Below, piece after piece: positions 11,426 through 23,703 of a stretch of 64,000 nucleotides of DNA. A program made the position numbers and the translations under genes. Location of the stretch: contig CM072511.1 in the NCBI GenBank assembly GCA_036898135.1, forward strand, positions 50,034,138-50,098,137, in the 5' to 3' direction. The stretch comes from Oncomelania hupensis. Its lineage: Eukaryota > Mollusca > Gastropoda > Littorinimorpha > Pomatiopsidae. Below the pieces are notes generated by a model that had not been told where the DNA came from, ran no database searches, and saw only the letters and a program-made list of their open reading frames with translations. How positions within the stretch are numbered: position 1 is the first letter of the stretch; every line of letters starts with the position of its first letter.

Positions 11426-11852
11426 GAGGATTTTTATAGCGCACTTATCTTACCGTACTTGACCAGACTCTAGGCGCTGGCCGATACAGGATCTAACTCA
11501 AACCGCCACAGACGCCCACCCGCAGCCTTTGGGCGCATGGTCTGACGCCCGGACAACTGAGCACTACCCTGGCCAGCCAGGGATGGGGGAGAAGGACCAA
11601 GTGCATGCTGGGCGTGTTCTTGTTACCGGCACTCACCCGTCTAGGAAATGAGCGTCAGGATCTTTAAAGTCCGTTATGATGGAATGTATGCGACACACAG
11701 ACTAGACCTCGGTTTATACTCTCATCCGAAGGAGTAGTAAACGGGAGTAAAGTGTCTTTCCCAGGGACACAACACAATGGCCCGGACAGGGCTCGAACCC
11801 GAGACCTTCAGATCCGCAAGCCAAAGCACTGCCATGATGTATTATACTATCG
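11357..11852 (-). mobile_element. tRNA-derived SINE with (ATT)n tail
   Basis: Read on the minus strand, the element starts near 11850 with a tRNA-like head holding B box GGTTCGAGCCC (11787-11797) and an A-box-like TGGCAGTGCTTTGG upstream. The body continues through the CCCTGGGAAAGACACTTTAC and GATCCTGACGCTCATTTCC blocks. It ends in ...GCGCTATAAAAATCCTCAA and a 69 bp (AAT)n tail (11357-11425). Body blocks recur at 41440-41640 and 58735-59110. Confidence 0.7.
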
Positions 11853-13276
11853 TCATACGTTGCTGATGGGATATTCTTTTCGTCCTTTACTTTGTCCGTG
11901 TGTGCGTGCGTCAGACTGTCCAGGAAGTATTGTGGACGATATAGTAGGACATTTTTTAATTAAAAAACAGCATAAGCCAGTGTTAGACATAAGCACCACA
12001 CTCTCCCCTACCCCTCTTCCTCCACCCGCCTCCTTATTATACCTGACACACCCACATCATATGTGATTTGCCTCACATATCGCCCTATAAACATGTATTC
12101 GGTGTAACCATGCACACAACACACCCGTAGACCGACTTACATAAATCTGTTGACTGCAACTGGATTTGGCATAATCAGTATCATATTGAAATGAGTGCAC
12201 ATCCACTCTAACCTTATATTTATATCATTAACAGTGCCATACAGATAGGCTTACCGTTAGCGTAATATTTCAGTATTTCCTGGCATTCACTCTTGTATAC
12301 AGCGATTTGGAATTAGGATTTTAGAACATATAAGCTTTCTAACAAGCGGATAAAATTGGGGTTGCCTTATCAACGTAAACACAACAACCACAGTGCAGCG
12401 CCTTCCAGTGCAAAGGAAGATAAGCATCGATGACTACGGTTCTTTGTCTGGCATAGGAGATAGTAAGACAACAGTCTTGCCATGACATTTTGACTTTTCG
12501 AATTAAGTAGACTATACATTAACAAGTTTCAAATTTCCAGAGAACTTCGCCTCATTGGAGAAAACCTACTTTCGGGATCATCCCATATTGTGTATTACTA
12601 ATCGTAAATAATTATTATATTATCCTTTATTTCATATCGTGTGTACCGATTTCAGCATTTCTATGTCTCCGTATATTTAGGTTATATAATTGCGATAAAA
12701 CAGGTTCTTCAATTTAACTGCATTAATTATATAATTGAGACAAAAACAACGTGAATACTTTATATTTATGGGTTAATAAGTCACATTTTATTATATTTCT
12801 ATCTTAATGAATTTATGTTCCATTGCTTGATTAGGAAATGCTTACGGAATATAACAGGCTATTATCTGTAAATATTACTATTACAGTTTTGTACTAAATG
12901 TCTTCGCCATTATAATGAAACTTTTGTTGTAATGAAACTTTATATTTTGTTGACCCAGTTTCGCCCTTGGATGACATTATCAGTTTTCCCGTATATACGT
13001 ATACCCGTGTGCCTCTTACGGGGATGTCTTTTTTACCTAATAAATATCCGATTCATTTTCTGTCTTGGGACCCACAAAATCATAATAATTACAGACATTA
13101 ACATTGCACAGTCATTTAGATAGTCTAACATTTTGTGTGCTTTTAATGTTGTTGTTTTTTTGACGATTTTCGCTATTGTACAGTAATAGTTTTTATATCA
13201 GTTAGTTAGCCTAGCGCCAGTTCTGACATAATCGTAACAAATAAGTTGACGTGTCATTTGGTGAATTTCAGGAAAC
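11853..13276. other. no recognisable feature
   Basis: AT-rich DNA with no gene, repeat or RNA that I can support. Confidence 0.4.
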
Positions 13277-13288
13277 GGCAGCTATGTA

Positions 13289-13822
13289 CAGTACATAACA
13301 TAATTGTTGCTTTAGGTCCAGCGGACTCTTCCGAGCCAAATCAGGACCGGACAACCCCCAATCCGCATAAAAGATCTGCCAGTCACTTTACAATAAAGAC
13401 ATCCCACGTAGGGGACGCTGAGGCTGCACTCTAATTTATCGAACCCCCGTTTACAAAAACAAAATAGAATACAAACATCATTATAAATTATCAACAAAAC
13501 ATATACATATAAAATGCCTACATTGCTAAATAATAACATCATAGGAAGCCCTAGTGACCACCTGGCAGAAAGCATCCAACATTCCCAAGCTGATCCAACA
13601 GACCTCATACACAAAGATGGAGTCTTGTCCCGGAAGAGTTTTCAAGAAAAAAGGTAGGTGACTGGTCTAGCGAAGAAGAAGATAGTATAGCAGATTGATA
13701 GAACAGAGCAGGCATGAGAAAGAGCAAATGAGAAAGACAGCGACAGTGGGAATTTAAAGCACTAAATTTCCAGAAAGTGGGGATACTACTTATACTGAAA
13801 CCCCCGGCACCCCAACGGGGGT
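13289..13822 (-). mobile_element. Unclassified ~700 bp TPRT element, copy 1 (5'-truncated)
   Basis: This copy matches 43791-44485 and 50403-50983 along its length. It is flanked by perfect 12-bp direct repeats GGCAGCTATGTA at 13277-13288 and 13823-13834. A duplication this long points to target-primed reverse transcription. The 3' end is at the left (minus strand ...GGACCTAAAGCAACAAT). The minus strand carries TATAAGTAG near 13787-13795. There is no conserved ORF between copies. It could be a nonautonomous LINE derivative or the 3' part of a LINE. Confidence 0.7.
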
Positions 13823-13834
13823 GGCAGCTATGTA

Positions 13835-14556
13835 AAGGAGTGTGTAAACTTCAATTGTTCTCGGTTGTCGACGATGCGTGCGGCGAAGCGGAAAATAACC
13901 AAGCAAGGGAAGTGACCAGCGATTTCTCTCCACCTCCCCCCTCCACCACTCTCCACCCTTCCTTTCTGCCACCTCTCTTACAAGGTCGCCACAGGGTAAC
14001 ATCAGCGCACATGCACTTGCAGGTGCGTTGCTAACTTTGGCAAAACTTTAATGCAGTGGTTGATAATTATAATTATCATATTGTGACCTGATTTTGGCAA
14101 AATCACACACAAGTGGTATGAAACTCAAAGGAGATTGAGGCCACGAGAAGGCTGAAGGGGTCAACATATTGCATTATTATTTTTGTTCCTACATATGGTC
14201 AACTTCTTTTTCTTTTTTTTGCTTTGAGCTATCTCAACTTCAGCTTCGGTAGACTGGGGAAAGCAGCGTGCTGAAAATACCATTCAAGATCTCTGCCACT
14301 GAATGGGAGTCTGGAAATTATAGAAACAGAAATTATCCCAAACTCTTCAGTTGTATTTAATATTGTAAAAAGTACAAGATTTTGACATTGGCTTCTTTAT
14401 TGAAATTTTGTAACAATATAACACTTTATCGTTTGTACATTGAAGAAAAAGTTTTGTTTGTCAGTTGAATTGCACAGACAGAAATTGTTCAGTTAATTTA
14501 ATATTTTGTAAACGGGTTTGACTCGCGTGGAAATAATTATAATCTTATCATTGCAG
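13835..14556. other. no recognisable feature
   Basis: Anonymous AT-rich sequence preceding the possible exon; the polypyrimidine-like context immediately upstream (TTATCATTGCAG) is weak. Confidence 0.3.
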
Positions 14557-14619
14557 GACAAGCGGTTACGATGACAATAGCTCAGTTGCTATTACTGTGT
14601 CAGCTTAACGTTTGTGAAG
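14557..14619 (+). CDS. Possible signal-peptide exon of a host gene
   Basis: A TTGCAG acceptor precedes 14557. An ATG at 14571 opens MTIAQLLLLCQLNVCE, which looks like a short secretory signal (hydrophobic core ILLLL-like, small residues near the end). A GTATAG donor follows at 14620. The exon would end in phase 1. An in-phase acceptor (TGTGCAG) at ~15636 would continue the frame as DPPLTITVHVGPMATEW and beyond to a stop near 15770, but that join is speculative. No homology is recognised. Such a short exon can occur by chance in 64 kb, so confidence is low. Confidence 0.25.
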
Positions 14620-14739
14620 GTATAGTTTCCGTCGTATGCTTCGTTAAAACCTATATAATACGCCTGTAATAAGTTCCTGTTAATTATGTTATAAATGTAG
14701 GTAAGATGGAGTGCTGAGGTAATTGGAGAATGTCAATAT

Positions 14740-14935
14740 TTCATCCTACCACTGGGGTGGTCTTGTGGCGCTATTGGTTATTATGTGACAATTTCAGTTT
14801 TTTTTCCCGGATACTCCGGTTTTCTTCCTCACCTCAATGCTGTCAACTGATAATATCAAAATACAATTTGATTTAGTATCTTATGTTTAATAGCGATCTT
14901 CATCCCTTCACACCATAACCTGTGAGTGTTGTGAA
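14740..14935 (+). mobile_element. SINE with CCGGRTACTCCGGTTTYCT core
   Basis: CCCGGATACTCCGGTTTTCT at about 14807 is followed by AATATCAAAATACAATTTGA, both also found at 37265-37510. Upstream GGTGGTCTTGTGGCGCTATTGG may be a degenerate tRNA head. Confidence 0.5.
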
Positions 14936-15423
14936 TGTGAGAGTGTGTGAAAGAGGTGAGCGTGTATATGTTGGTACAGATCGCCGCCCTTTGAACCTTA
15001 TTAATGATGTAAGGAAAATCGCGTATGTTGCATCCAGTATGATTGTTTTATAATTAATATTAGCCTGCATATCATCAGAATCCCTATGTTAATGCGTATT
15101 CAAAACAAAACGGCAACGGTAATTATAATTATAATTATAATTATGTTCAGTACAGAAATGCCAAACAAATTAATTTTTCGCAGCGCATTTTATTGTTGCA
15201 CATTTTCCGGCCGTTGACTTTTGTAATGGCTTGCACTATTGGGATGTCGTTTTAGTGCTTTTTATACAACATTAAGCCTACCATTGTATGTTGACCGCGT
15301 TAGTTCGTTTATACAGTTTGTGTTCGCGTGGATATTAGTTTCTGATTATGTTTTGTATACATTATCCAAGGTTAAATTTTAGGTCAGGCATTTGATTTTT
15401 CTTTTCTAGTCATTTTAGTCACT

Positions 15424-15499
<76 letters not shown>

Positions 15500-16872
15500 C
15501 CCCTACAATCACCATCAACGTTTTTCCGCTATATTATTAACATTATTTATAACCGGCGAACAACAGGTCGACTGCTCGATAAATTATTTTGGCTGCTGTA
15601 CGTTTGATTGACCATCGGTGTTCCAGCTGTTGTGCAGATCCACCACTGACCATCACTGTTCACGTAGGTCCAATGGCAACAGAATGGATGCATTTTCCAG
15701 TGTGTTCAACAGTCCAGCGGTTCTTTAACGGCATCAAGAGCACGCGGGTTCGAAAACTATCTTATTAATTTGATTAGGCGGACGTGCTTCAGCCCAATCA
15801 GTCAGCATGGGTCGGGCGGTCAATGGCAGACTGTTGTTGGTGTTGTCGGTAATTCTGGCCAATTCCATCCACTTAGCAACTTGGGGTGCAGAAGCACGGG
15901 GCAGACGGTCCGTCTGATCTTAATTTCCGAATTGTCCCTTCGTTGTCAGCGGCGCTGAATAATGCGTATGGTCAGAAATACCGCACTGAAAAAACAGATC
16001 CTCTGACATAGACGCAAACACACGAAGAAGGTTGTTCTTTTCTTTTGTTCCCCACTCCCCATTTCCCCACCTTTCTCTCTCTCTCTCTTAGTCTCTGTCT
16101 CTTTCTGTCTCTGTCTCTGTCTCTGCTGTACACTTGTACGACTAGCAATAAGGATCGGAGACTGGACTGTTCTGTTTTCTTATTGACTGAATGGAAGGGT
16201 GTGAGCGTTGACCACTTTCCAGCTTCTACAAATAATCCTGCTTTTATCGACCCCTCGTACTGTCAGCAGATTTCTATCCTCTCACTTGTAGTCTGGCCTT
16301 GCAGTCTTCACGTGATTTTTGCAATTATAAGAAAATATCGCCTGCATTTTATTAAATCAGTATCCGAGAAGTTAAAACATTTCCGCTGGGTACATTCATT
16401 CTTTAGTTGCTGTTTTTGCTGCTTCTTCTTCTGTTGTTGTCAGAGAACAGTGCCAACATTTTACACTAATCTGCAAATTTTCTTTAAAATAATTGTCCAT
16501 GATGACAAAACATTTCCACTTTTGGTCAGTAAACAGCACTGCTAGTAGACGTTAATTGTATGATACAACTTTTTGTTTGATCTGGTCCCAGGATACATAA
16601 TATGGGAGTGGAAGGATGGAGGCGTGTGGGAGACCAAAGAACAGATTCCGTTTCGTAGATGGGTAATAGCATGTTGCGACATATTATTCCTTACAGGTCA
16701 CTAGCTGACGTTTGCACACAGTGTTATGGCAGTAGTCTGGAGGAATTAAAAGCCAATAATATTGCCCAAAGAATCTAATTAGATGGCATGACACTTTCTT
16801 TCCCGTTTCATTAATACTATTAATGTAAAGTTTTAAAAACAATTATTAAGATTATTTATTAAATTTTATATT

Positions 16873-16873
<1 letters not shown>
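14936..16873. other. Anonymous DNA with (ATC)n and CT-rich tracts
   Basis: (ATC)n occupies 15425-15500. A short TAATTATAATTATAATTA palindromic stretch lies at 15120-15145. CT-rich sequence lies at 16075-16130. The rest shows no gene or repeat that I can support. Confidence 0.5.
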
Positions 16874-17068
<195 letters not shown>

Positions 17069-17135
17069 AGGATGCTCTCCAGCGCTTTCTCTTCCAATGG
17101 AACTCAAAGCGCGGCGGTCTGAGGAGATCGCTATT

Positions 17136-17173
17136 ACCTATCCTATCCCGTAACTCGGAGGTCGTAGGGGCAC
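17136..17173 (-). mobile_element. GGATA-tailed LINE, 38 bp 3' end only
   Basis: CCTATCCTATCCCGTAACTC then GGAGGTCGTAGGGGCAC is the reverse complement of the last ~40 bp of the GGATA LINE. An extreme 5' truncation or a remnant left by later rearrangement. Confidence 0.75.
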
Positions 17174-17231
17174 AGAAGTGGGAATAGAAATATACGTTGT
17201 TATTTTGGAAATTTTAGATTGACCGTATCCG

Positions 17232-17405
17232 ATGCAATGTTTGAAGGAGGGAGGAAACCGGCGTACCCGGGAAAATATTCTTGGTGTCCTGGAAAGTCTT
17301 GTACCTAAGTCACATAAGTTCATCCCACGCGGGCTCGAACCCGCGACCATCGGCATAGGAAACCAGCTTTCTATTAACTGTTATTCCAGGCAACCCACGA
17401 TAATA
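17232..17405 (-). mobile_element. tRNA-derived SINE with conserved core
   Basis: The minus strand carries B box GGTTCGAGCCC (17330-17340) in a tRNA-like context, then GAACTTATGTGACTTAGGTA and the core CCCGGGTACGCCGGTTTCCT. The post-head sequence matches 42015-42105. Confidence 0.65.
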
Positions 17406-18340
17406 ATATGGTCTAAGATCACAATGTGTTCAGACAGACCTTAAATAAAAGAAATGAAACGCGCACACAAATGATGTTTTGGAATATTAGTTTATAAATA
17501 ACATCAAATTACAAAAGACTGAAAGGACTAAAAGAAGGAAGGCTGAAGAAACATCAGAAATGTCTTTGACATACTAACAATTTCGACGTGTGATTCTAAG
17601 AAGTCTAAATTAACATTCATGACCTTTTGATTTGCAGTTACAGGCAGCGCCTATTGACGAAACCTCCATTAACGACGGCATTTCGGAAAGAATCAATTTA
17701 GTATAAGACGTCGAGCTACTTGCATCGACCTGTGCCTATATAAATAAAAATCATCGAAGACCAAAATTGATAAACAATTTTTTTTGTACTGAAAGAACTA
17801 CGTAAAAGCGGGTTTCGTCGACCTAAGAAGTAATCAGTATTGAAGAAAATCACACAAAAAAGCAGGGTTTGTTGAGGAAAATACGCCGAGGCGGATTCAT
17901 CGACAATTCACTGTTCACTGTGTTTATTAACAAACTTACCGAAGCTTGGAAAATATGAAGCAAACTATACAGCAACACTGAAGTAAATGGAACAAAAAAA
18001 AAACTAAACGATTGACAGCTAGTCACGGCCATTTATTTTTCGTGGTACTTCGGGTCAAAACAATTTCCTGTCCGGTTAAAGGTCACATCCGGAGACGAGT
18101 AGGAAAGTGACTAGGGATTTGTGTAAGGGTTTGGGGAGTGAAGGATAGCGCCCGGAAGCAGGAGTGATAGGTCCTGTCAAAGCGAAAATGGCTAGGAAGC
18201 AGTGGGAGAAGCCATCCCATTTGGCCCTTCTTTAGTTCACCTACCTACTGTGGGCATAGTCGTCATTTGTAGGCAATTTGGCCTTGTCTGGAGTTCTGGT
18301 GAACATTTGGGCTGCTTCTTCGCCGTCGTCGGTTCATAAA
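17406..18340. other. no recognisable feature
   Basis: Anonymous AT-rich DNA; no domain-bearing frame. Confidence 0.4.
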
Positions 18341-18470
18341 CGATGATGATGATGATGATGATGATTGATGATGATGATGTAAATGATGATGATGATGATG
18401 ATGATTGATGATGATGATGATGTAAATGATGACGATGATGATGATGATGATGAAGATGATGATGAAGTCT
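18341..18470. repeat. (GAT)n compound microsatellite
   Basis: GAT units are interrupted by a TGATGTAAATGATG motif occurring twice, giving a higher-order repeat of about 55 bp. Confidence 0.9.
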
Positions 18471-19557
18471 GGTCGTCCAATACGCACTGCTTCTATGGTT
18501 ATCCTGCTCTTTATGTTTCCTTTAATGTAGTCCTTGAAACTCACCACATTGATTCTTTCTTAGTGTGTGTTTTTTTTCTTCTTCATCGTGTCTTGCATGG
18601 TACAGACTCTAAGATCTTTAACAAAATCTCCAGTTTATTTATTATTTTGAATATTTTTTACGTTGAGGCAAAATACTTCTGTACTAACAGCGCCTTTCTT
18701 CAGTAAACTAAGAATTTTATCTAGAGACCCAGCCGTGTGCACCGTAACGGTGTAAACATTATTCTTCGTGTTTACGGAGTATAATTGTATGTCCACAGTA
18801 TCCAGAAGAAGAAAACGAAAAAGAAGAAGAAGAAGAGCCACAATCTTAGCACAATCGTTGCTATTATCCTTTTCAGCAAGCACTTCTTAAGCGAATTAGC
18901 TGATCAGTGTCACGTTCGTCTTTCACTTTGTTTACTTTTGTGATGTCGGCGCTGCTCCTCCTTCCTTCCTTCCACCCTCTCCCACCCTCTCTCCATCTAT
19001 CTTTTTTTTTTCTCGTCCTCCCCCCCAACCCCTCCCATCATCCTTCTGGGAATGTAGTGGTGAAGGAAAGGGTGTCTGTGTAAAGTTTACTTTTTTGGTA
19101 CCGTCCTCAACCTTAAAACCGATCTAGGCCTATTTGTGAACTAATGTTTGAATCATGAGTATGTAATCAATTAGTTAACTTAATCGTTATTGTTTCAATG
19201 CAATAACACTTTAAAAAAATGTCTTAAGAGCTCAGCAAGTACGCTTATATCTGTTTCAAGGTTTGCGTGCGTGTGTGTATGAGTGTGTGTGTGTGTGTGT
19301 TTGTGTTTGCAGTAGAACGAAACATGCTTCCATCCGCGCGCATTCAAGTGCATCCTATCCATAGAAAGGTATTTTCGACTGGGAATTCCAGAGGCTATTA
19401 ATCTGGAGCAAAACTAAAGGGGGGATTTCCAATTAACAGCAATGTCAAACATTTGAGAAAAAAATGATCTACAAGACCCTTCCGGCAAATTCGTCCTTGT
19501 CTGTTTAAAGGATTAACGACAACAATGTATTTGCTCCGTGTGAGAAAAATAAAGTCG
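18471..19557. other. no recognisable gene
   Basis: A GAA-rich patch lies at about 18803-18835 and a (GT)n patch at 19263-19302. Nothing else stands out. Confidence 0.4.
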
Positions 19558-19626
19558 CATTGTATTGTATTGTATTGTATTGTATTGTAGTGTATTGTAT
19601 TGTATTGTATTGCATTGCATTACATT
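19558..19626 (+). repeat. (TATTG)n tail after an AATAAA-like end
   Basis: About 13 TATTG units follow GAGAAAAATAAAGTCGCATT. A poly(A)-signal-like stretch followed by a pentanucleotide run is how several LINE 3' ends in this window finish. This may therefore be the 3' end of a LINE or SINE whose body is not recognised. Confidence 0.5.
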
Positions 19627-19727
19627 GTACAATGTAAAGGCGAAGCAAGTTGAATCTTAAAATGTGAATTTTTGTAGACGCCAGTTGAACCGCATTTATT
19701 TAAAAAAATATCTATGATAAATACTTA

Positions 19728-19731
19728 GTAA

Positions 19732-19805
<74 letters not shown>

Positions 19806-19940
19806 GTAGTAGTAGTAGTAGTAGTAGTAGTATAGTAGTAGTAGCAGCAGCAGTAGCAGCTGCAGCAGCAACAGAAGTAGTATTATAGTAGTAGTAATAG
19901 TAGTAGTAGTAGTAGTAATAGTAGTAGTAGTAAAAGATTG
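19728..19940. repeat. (ATT)n then (AGT/AGC)n compound microsatellite
   Basis: About 75 bp of ATT units change at ~19804 into AGT units with interspersed AGC. Confidence 0.95.
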
Positions 19941-21043
19941 TTACCAGCACTGGACAAACATATTACAAAGAAATTAATAACTTCATTTGTTTATTGCGGT
20001 ATAGGTACTGATGTATTTGTTCCTTTTGTAATAAAAATGTATTTTATAAAGAAAGGGGACTATGTCGAAGGTTAATTATGTTGCAATTAAATCATTTGAT
20101 TTTAATTTAGAGAAAACACACCCACCTACACACACAGATACTAATACGCATGGACACATTCATATATACACACAAACACTTATATATATTGCATGATTAA
20201 ACGCTGCATGCTATGGAAAAAATGTATAGTCTGTTGGTTTATAATCTTTCATAATCTGGGACCGTTGCGAATGCGTTTTTAGAGGACGTGCCCAGATTGC
20301 CTGCTTTAAATTGTCCTTTAAACCGGCTGATTAAATCATGAACGGGCTGATTAAATAATAAATAATGTTTTCTTAACTGCAGTAAGAGTACTGAGTGTGC
20401 GATTGTATAATTGTTTCACTTGCTATATATCGTATAATGAACTGGTTACAGAGGGTCTTTAAAATGCCAGGATCGCATAAAATTTAAACTCGAATAGTGA
20501 CCCCCGTCTTGTGCTGAAAATGATGGCGACTGCGAACGCAGACATAGGATAGGACTGGTAATCTCGTATTTTTCCACAAGAGCCACTCATAACTCATCAC
20601 CAGACTCTTGAACTACAGTAAGAGGTTTGTTAGGCAGACGGAGCCAATTACTGCGTTTTAACTCCTTTGAAAGATTTGTTGATAAAGCCAATTACTGCGT
20701 TTTAAAGCTGGTCGGCGGATAAAAGAAAGCTGCAGCATCATTGCATTTATGATCAGCCAGTTGCTTTGGGCACTGTTAAAGTTTAGGTTTTTAATGCTAG
20801 TAGTAGATAAAAGGAAACTTTTGCATTATTTTTTTAACTTCGTTGATTAAGTAATGGAAATAATTATGTTTAGTGTGTCCGTGATGATGGAGTGGTAGAT
20901 TTGTAAAGCAAATGTATCCGGTTGCTTTTACTTCTGCTAAAGTTTACCGTCAATTGATTTGTTGCGCTGAAGTTATAGACAAAAGCAAACTTGCATTTTA
21001 TTTTCAGCAGGTCGCATTTGGGTTCGGCTAAAGTTTACGGTAA
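19941..21043. repeat. Anonymous DNA with degenerate tandem blocks
   Basis: GCCAATTACTGCGTTTTAA occurs twice at about 20644 and 20686. CTAAAGTTTA(C/G)..GT and GTTGCTTT/CAGGTCGC blocks recur at about 20760, 20925 and 21008 with AAGCAAACTTGCATT/AAGGAAACTTTTGCATT between. It looks like an old tandem amplification; no coding frame. Confidence 0.35.
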
Positions 21044-22557
21044 CGGAGACCCATCAGTTCTAGCATGTTCCCAGAATAGAGAAAAAGAAGAAATCCTTCA
21101 ATTTCTCCGAGAAGAAGTTGATGTTGTTGTTGGATAGATTAACGTCCCCGGACACTTTCGCATATAAGGGATTGCGAAGTTGAGGCAGCAGTGCAATCGC
21201 TGAAGAAGGGAAGTCAGCGGCAGCGGACAATATACCTGCAGAATTGTTTCAAACAGGAGGAAAAGCGATGATTGACACCCTCACTAATGTCGGTAACAAG
21301 ATCTAGCAGAGTGGGAAATGGCCTATACCATGGACCCAGTCGCTTGTCATCACTCTTCCCAAGAAACGAAACCTCCAGGATTGTGAAAATTATCGCACCA
21401 TCAGCCTCATCAGCCATTCCAGCAAGGTCCTCCTGAAGAAAAATACTCAACAGGTTGAAACCCCAAGCTGAACAAATCATAGCTGAAGAACAAGCAGGAT
21501 TCAGGGCATGGCGAAGTACCACTGAACAGGTTTTCAACCTCAGAATAATCTGCGAGAAATACTTACAGCACCAACATTTATATCATGTGTTTGTAGATTT
21601 CAAGAAAGCGTTTGACCGAGTATGGCATGCAGCTCTGTGGGCAACCACGAAAATGTATAACATCAGCCCTAAAATTATTGAAGTAATCAAAAGCCTGTAT
21701 GACAAGGCTACCAGTGCAGTCATCCACAACAGCGCCATCGGGAACTGGTTCAGAACAACAATCGGTGTGCGCCAAGAATGCTTACTCTCTCCAACACTCT
21801 TCAACATCTTCCTGGAGCGAATCATGTCAGATGCCCTTGCAGATCACGAGGGCATAGTAAGCACAGGGGGTAGAGCAATCTCTAACCTTCGTTTTGCGGA
21901 TGACATTGATGGATTGGCTAGAGAGAAACAAGAACTTGGAACAGCTGGTATATTGGATTGGCACCACCTCCGGAGCCTATGGAATGGAAATAAGTGCAGA
22001 GAAGACCAAAATGATGGCCAACCACACAATGGCATCAACATGACGGACATCAAAGTCCAAGGCCAGTCCCTCAACACGGTGCAAGCTTCAAATATTTAGG
22101 AACCATTGTATTTGACAATGGGTCCGGACAGGAAGTCCTCTCCAGGATCGCACAAACAACTGCTGCTCTGACAAGGTTGAAGCCCAACAGAACTACAACG
22201 AAGAATGCAAAGCATAAAGATGATGTGCTACAGAAGACTTCTGGGAATTTCCTATACCTAGCACATCACCAACGACGAAGTCCGACAGACCATCACACAA
22301 GCCATAGGGCAACACGATGACATGCTCACAAGAAACGGAAACTCCGATGGTATGGCCACGTCACCGGAGCATCAGGCTTGCAAAGACCGCCCTGCAAGGC
22401 ACGGTTTAATGAGGCAGAAAATGAGGGAGACAGAAAAAGATGTGGGAGGACAACATTCGAGAGTGGACTGGCTTGACACTGAGCGAAGCCATAAGGGTTG
22501 GTGGTTAAACGATCATCTGTGGTGCCCCAACGACTTTACGGGATAGGATAGGATAGG
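21044..22557 (+). mobile_element. GGATA-tailed LINE, degenerate copy with RT domain
   Basis: The frame near 21180-21450 reads KKGKSAAADNIPAELFQ then LITLPKKRN..DCENYRTISL (RT motifs 1-2), with a stop in between. 21455-22099 holds EEQAGFRAWRSTTEQ, the motif A equivalent HVFVDFKKAFDRVW, the motif B region GVRQECLLSPTLFNIFLERI and catalytic FADDIDGL. Frameshifts after ~21940, a deletion near 22190 and another near 22500 break the rest. The 3' end is ACGGGATAGGATAGGATA. The family resembles RTE-like non-LTR reverse transcriptases. A 54 bp foreign tail sequence is inserted at 21122-21175. Confidence 0.85.
21122..21175 (-). mobile_element. 54 bp tail-only retroposon insertion
   Basis: The inserted sequence is the stem-loop tail of the LINE at 22758-30129 (minus strand ATATGCGAAAGTGTCCGGGG then (CAA)n). 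It splits the GGATA LINE coding sequence between perfect 8-bp repeats GAAGTTGA (21114-21121 and 21176-21183). Confidence 0.75.
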
Positions 22558-22757
22558 AAAGTAAAATATGTGATGCTGGTGCGAAGTTTAAGAGTTTATT
22601 TTTGCAGTTGTTTTCGTGATGGGAAAAGTAGGGTTGCTAAGTACAGCCAAGGGATTGCAATTTCTAGGTTTGCGATGCTGATTTGGGGAGTCGGGACGAC
22701 TTAATATTACTTGACTCGACGAGACGCGGCGTCTGCCTTGCTACTGTAGGAGATTTT
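22558..22757. other. Flank between two LINEs; left TSD of the intact LINE
   Basis: Anonymous 190 bp ending in AGGAGATTTT (22748-22757), which is repeated at 30130-30139. Confidence 0.6.
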
Positions 22758-22788
22758 GTTGTTGTTGTTGTTGTTGGGTAAATTAATG

Positions 22789-22816
22789 TCCCCGGACACG
22801 TGAGCATATAGGGGAC
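22789..22816 (-). other. LINE 3'-terminal stem-loop
   Basis: GTCCCC at one end pairs with GGGGAC at the other (6-bp stem, ~16-nt loop) just before the (CAA)n tail. Probable RT recognition structure. The same fold recurs at 39613-39641 and 52595-52623, and partly at 21144-21171. Confidence 0.6.
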
Positions 22817-23703
22817 GTAGATAAAACAGGTTAAGAAAATACGATAATCTTTATTATGATTAAAACCTTTCAGGACCACAGTTAAAATCCTGGGTGAATA
22901 AGAGTCGGGGCTTCAGTTATTACATTCTCACGCTAGGAAGAAACAATGTGGGTGATAAGAAGTTAAAAGGTTAAAAGATATAATTGGGAATACGATTGCA
23001 GCAGTGATTATTAAATTAGCTATAAATATGTTTATTACTGCCGCAAATACCACAAATATACAATAAATTAAACATAAAACTGTAACTTTCCAAAAACATT
23101 GTTACTAAGAATGATATTAACCCCTAATTGGGTGTAATCTCTAAATATCATCCGTTTATACAATTTAAGGCAACAAATATAAGCTATGCCCCGCTATGGT
23201 GGCATGTCAACCATATGGAACAAAAGCAAATGGGGATAGGAGGGACCGCATACATACCTCCGGTCTAGCCGGGGTGCCATACACATTTATCCATTTAATT
23301 TAATTTAAAAATACCAACAATATGGTTTAGTCATGGGTAAAATTTGGTTTAAGATAGATAGAAATACAGTCTATAAAGACTGGGTAGTCAATAGATATTA
23401 GATAATCATAATAAAATATTATAACTAAAAACCACACTGTGGTGGCACTTCCAACCAGGGTATTAGAAATAAAAAGGGGAACGTGGAAAGTCTACATTCG
23501 TCCCTCTGGTCAAGCTAAAAAACCATACACCTGACCAACACATGCATACGCACTACCAATCGTACCAAAGCAACTAAATAAAAATAAACAAGAGATTAAT
23601 GATTTAAAACACATTCATTCATAAAAATATACTATAATTATAAAATCCTAGGTGTCGTCCAAGATACCGTTAATGACAAGAATAAACCGTTTTATTGTGG
23701 GGT
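22817..23703 (-). other. 3'UTR of the LINE with an imperfect ~95 bp duplication
   Basis: Non-coding sequence after the ORF2 stop. Segments 23186-23284 and 23433-23530 share GTGGCA(C/T)...CAACCA, AAAAGC/GGGAA..GGA, CATAC/TACATTCGTCC and TCTAGCC/TCAAGCT..CCATACAC in the same order, suggesting an old internal duplication. Confidence 0.55.
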
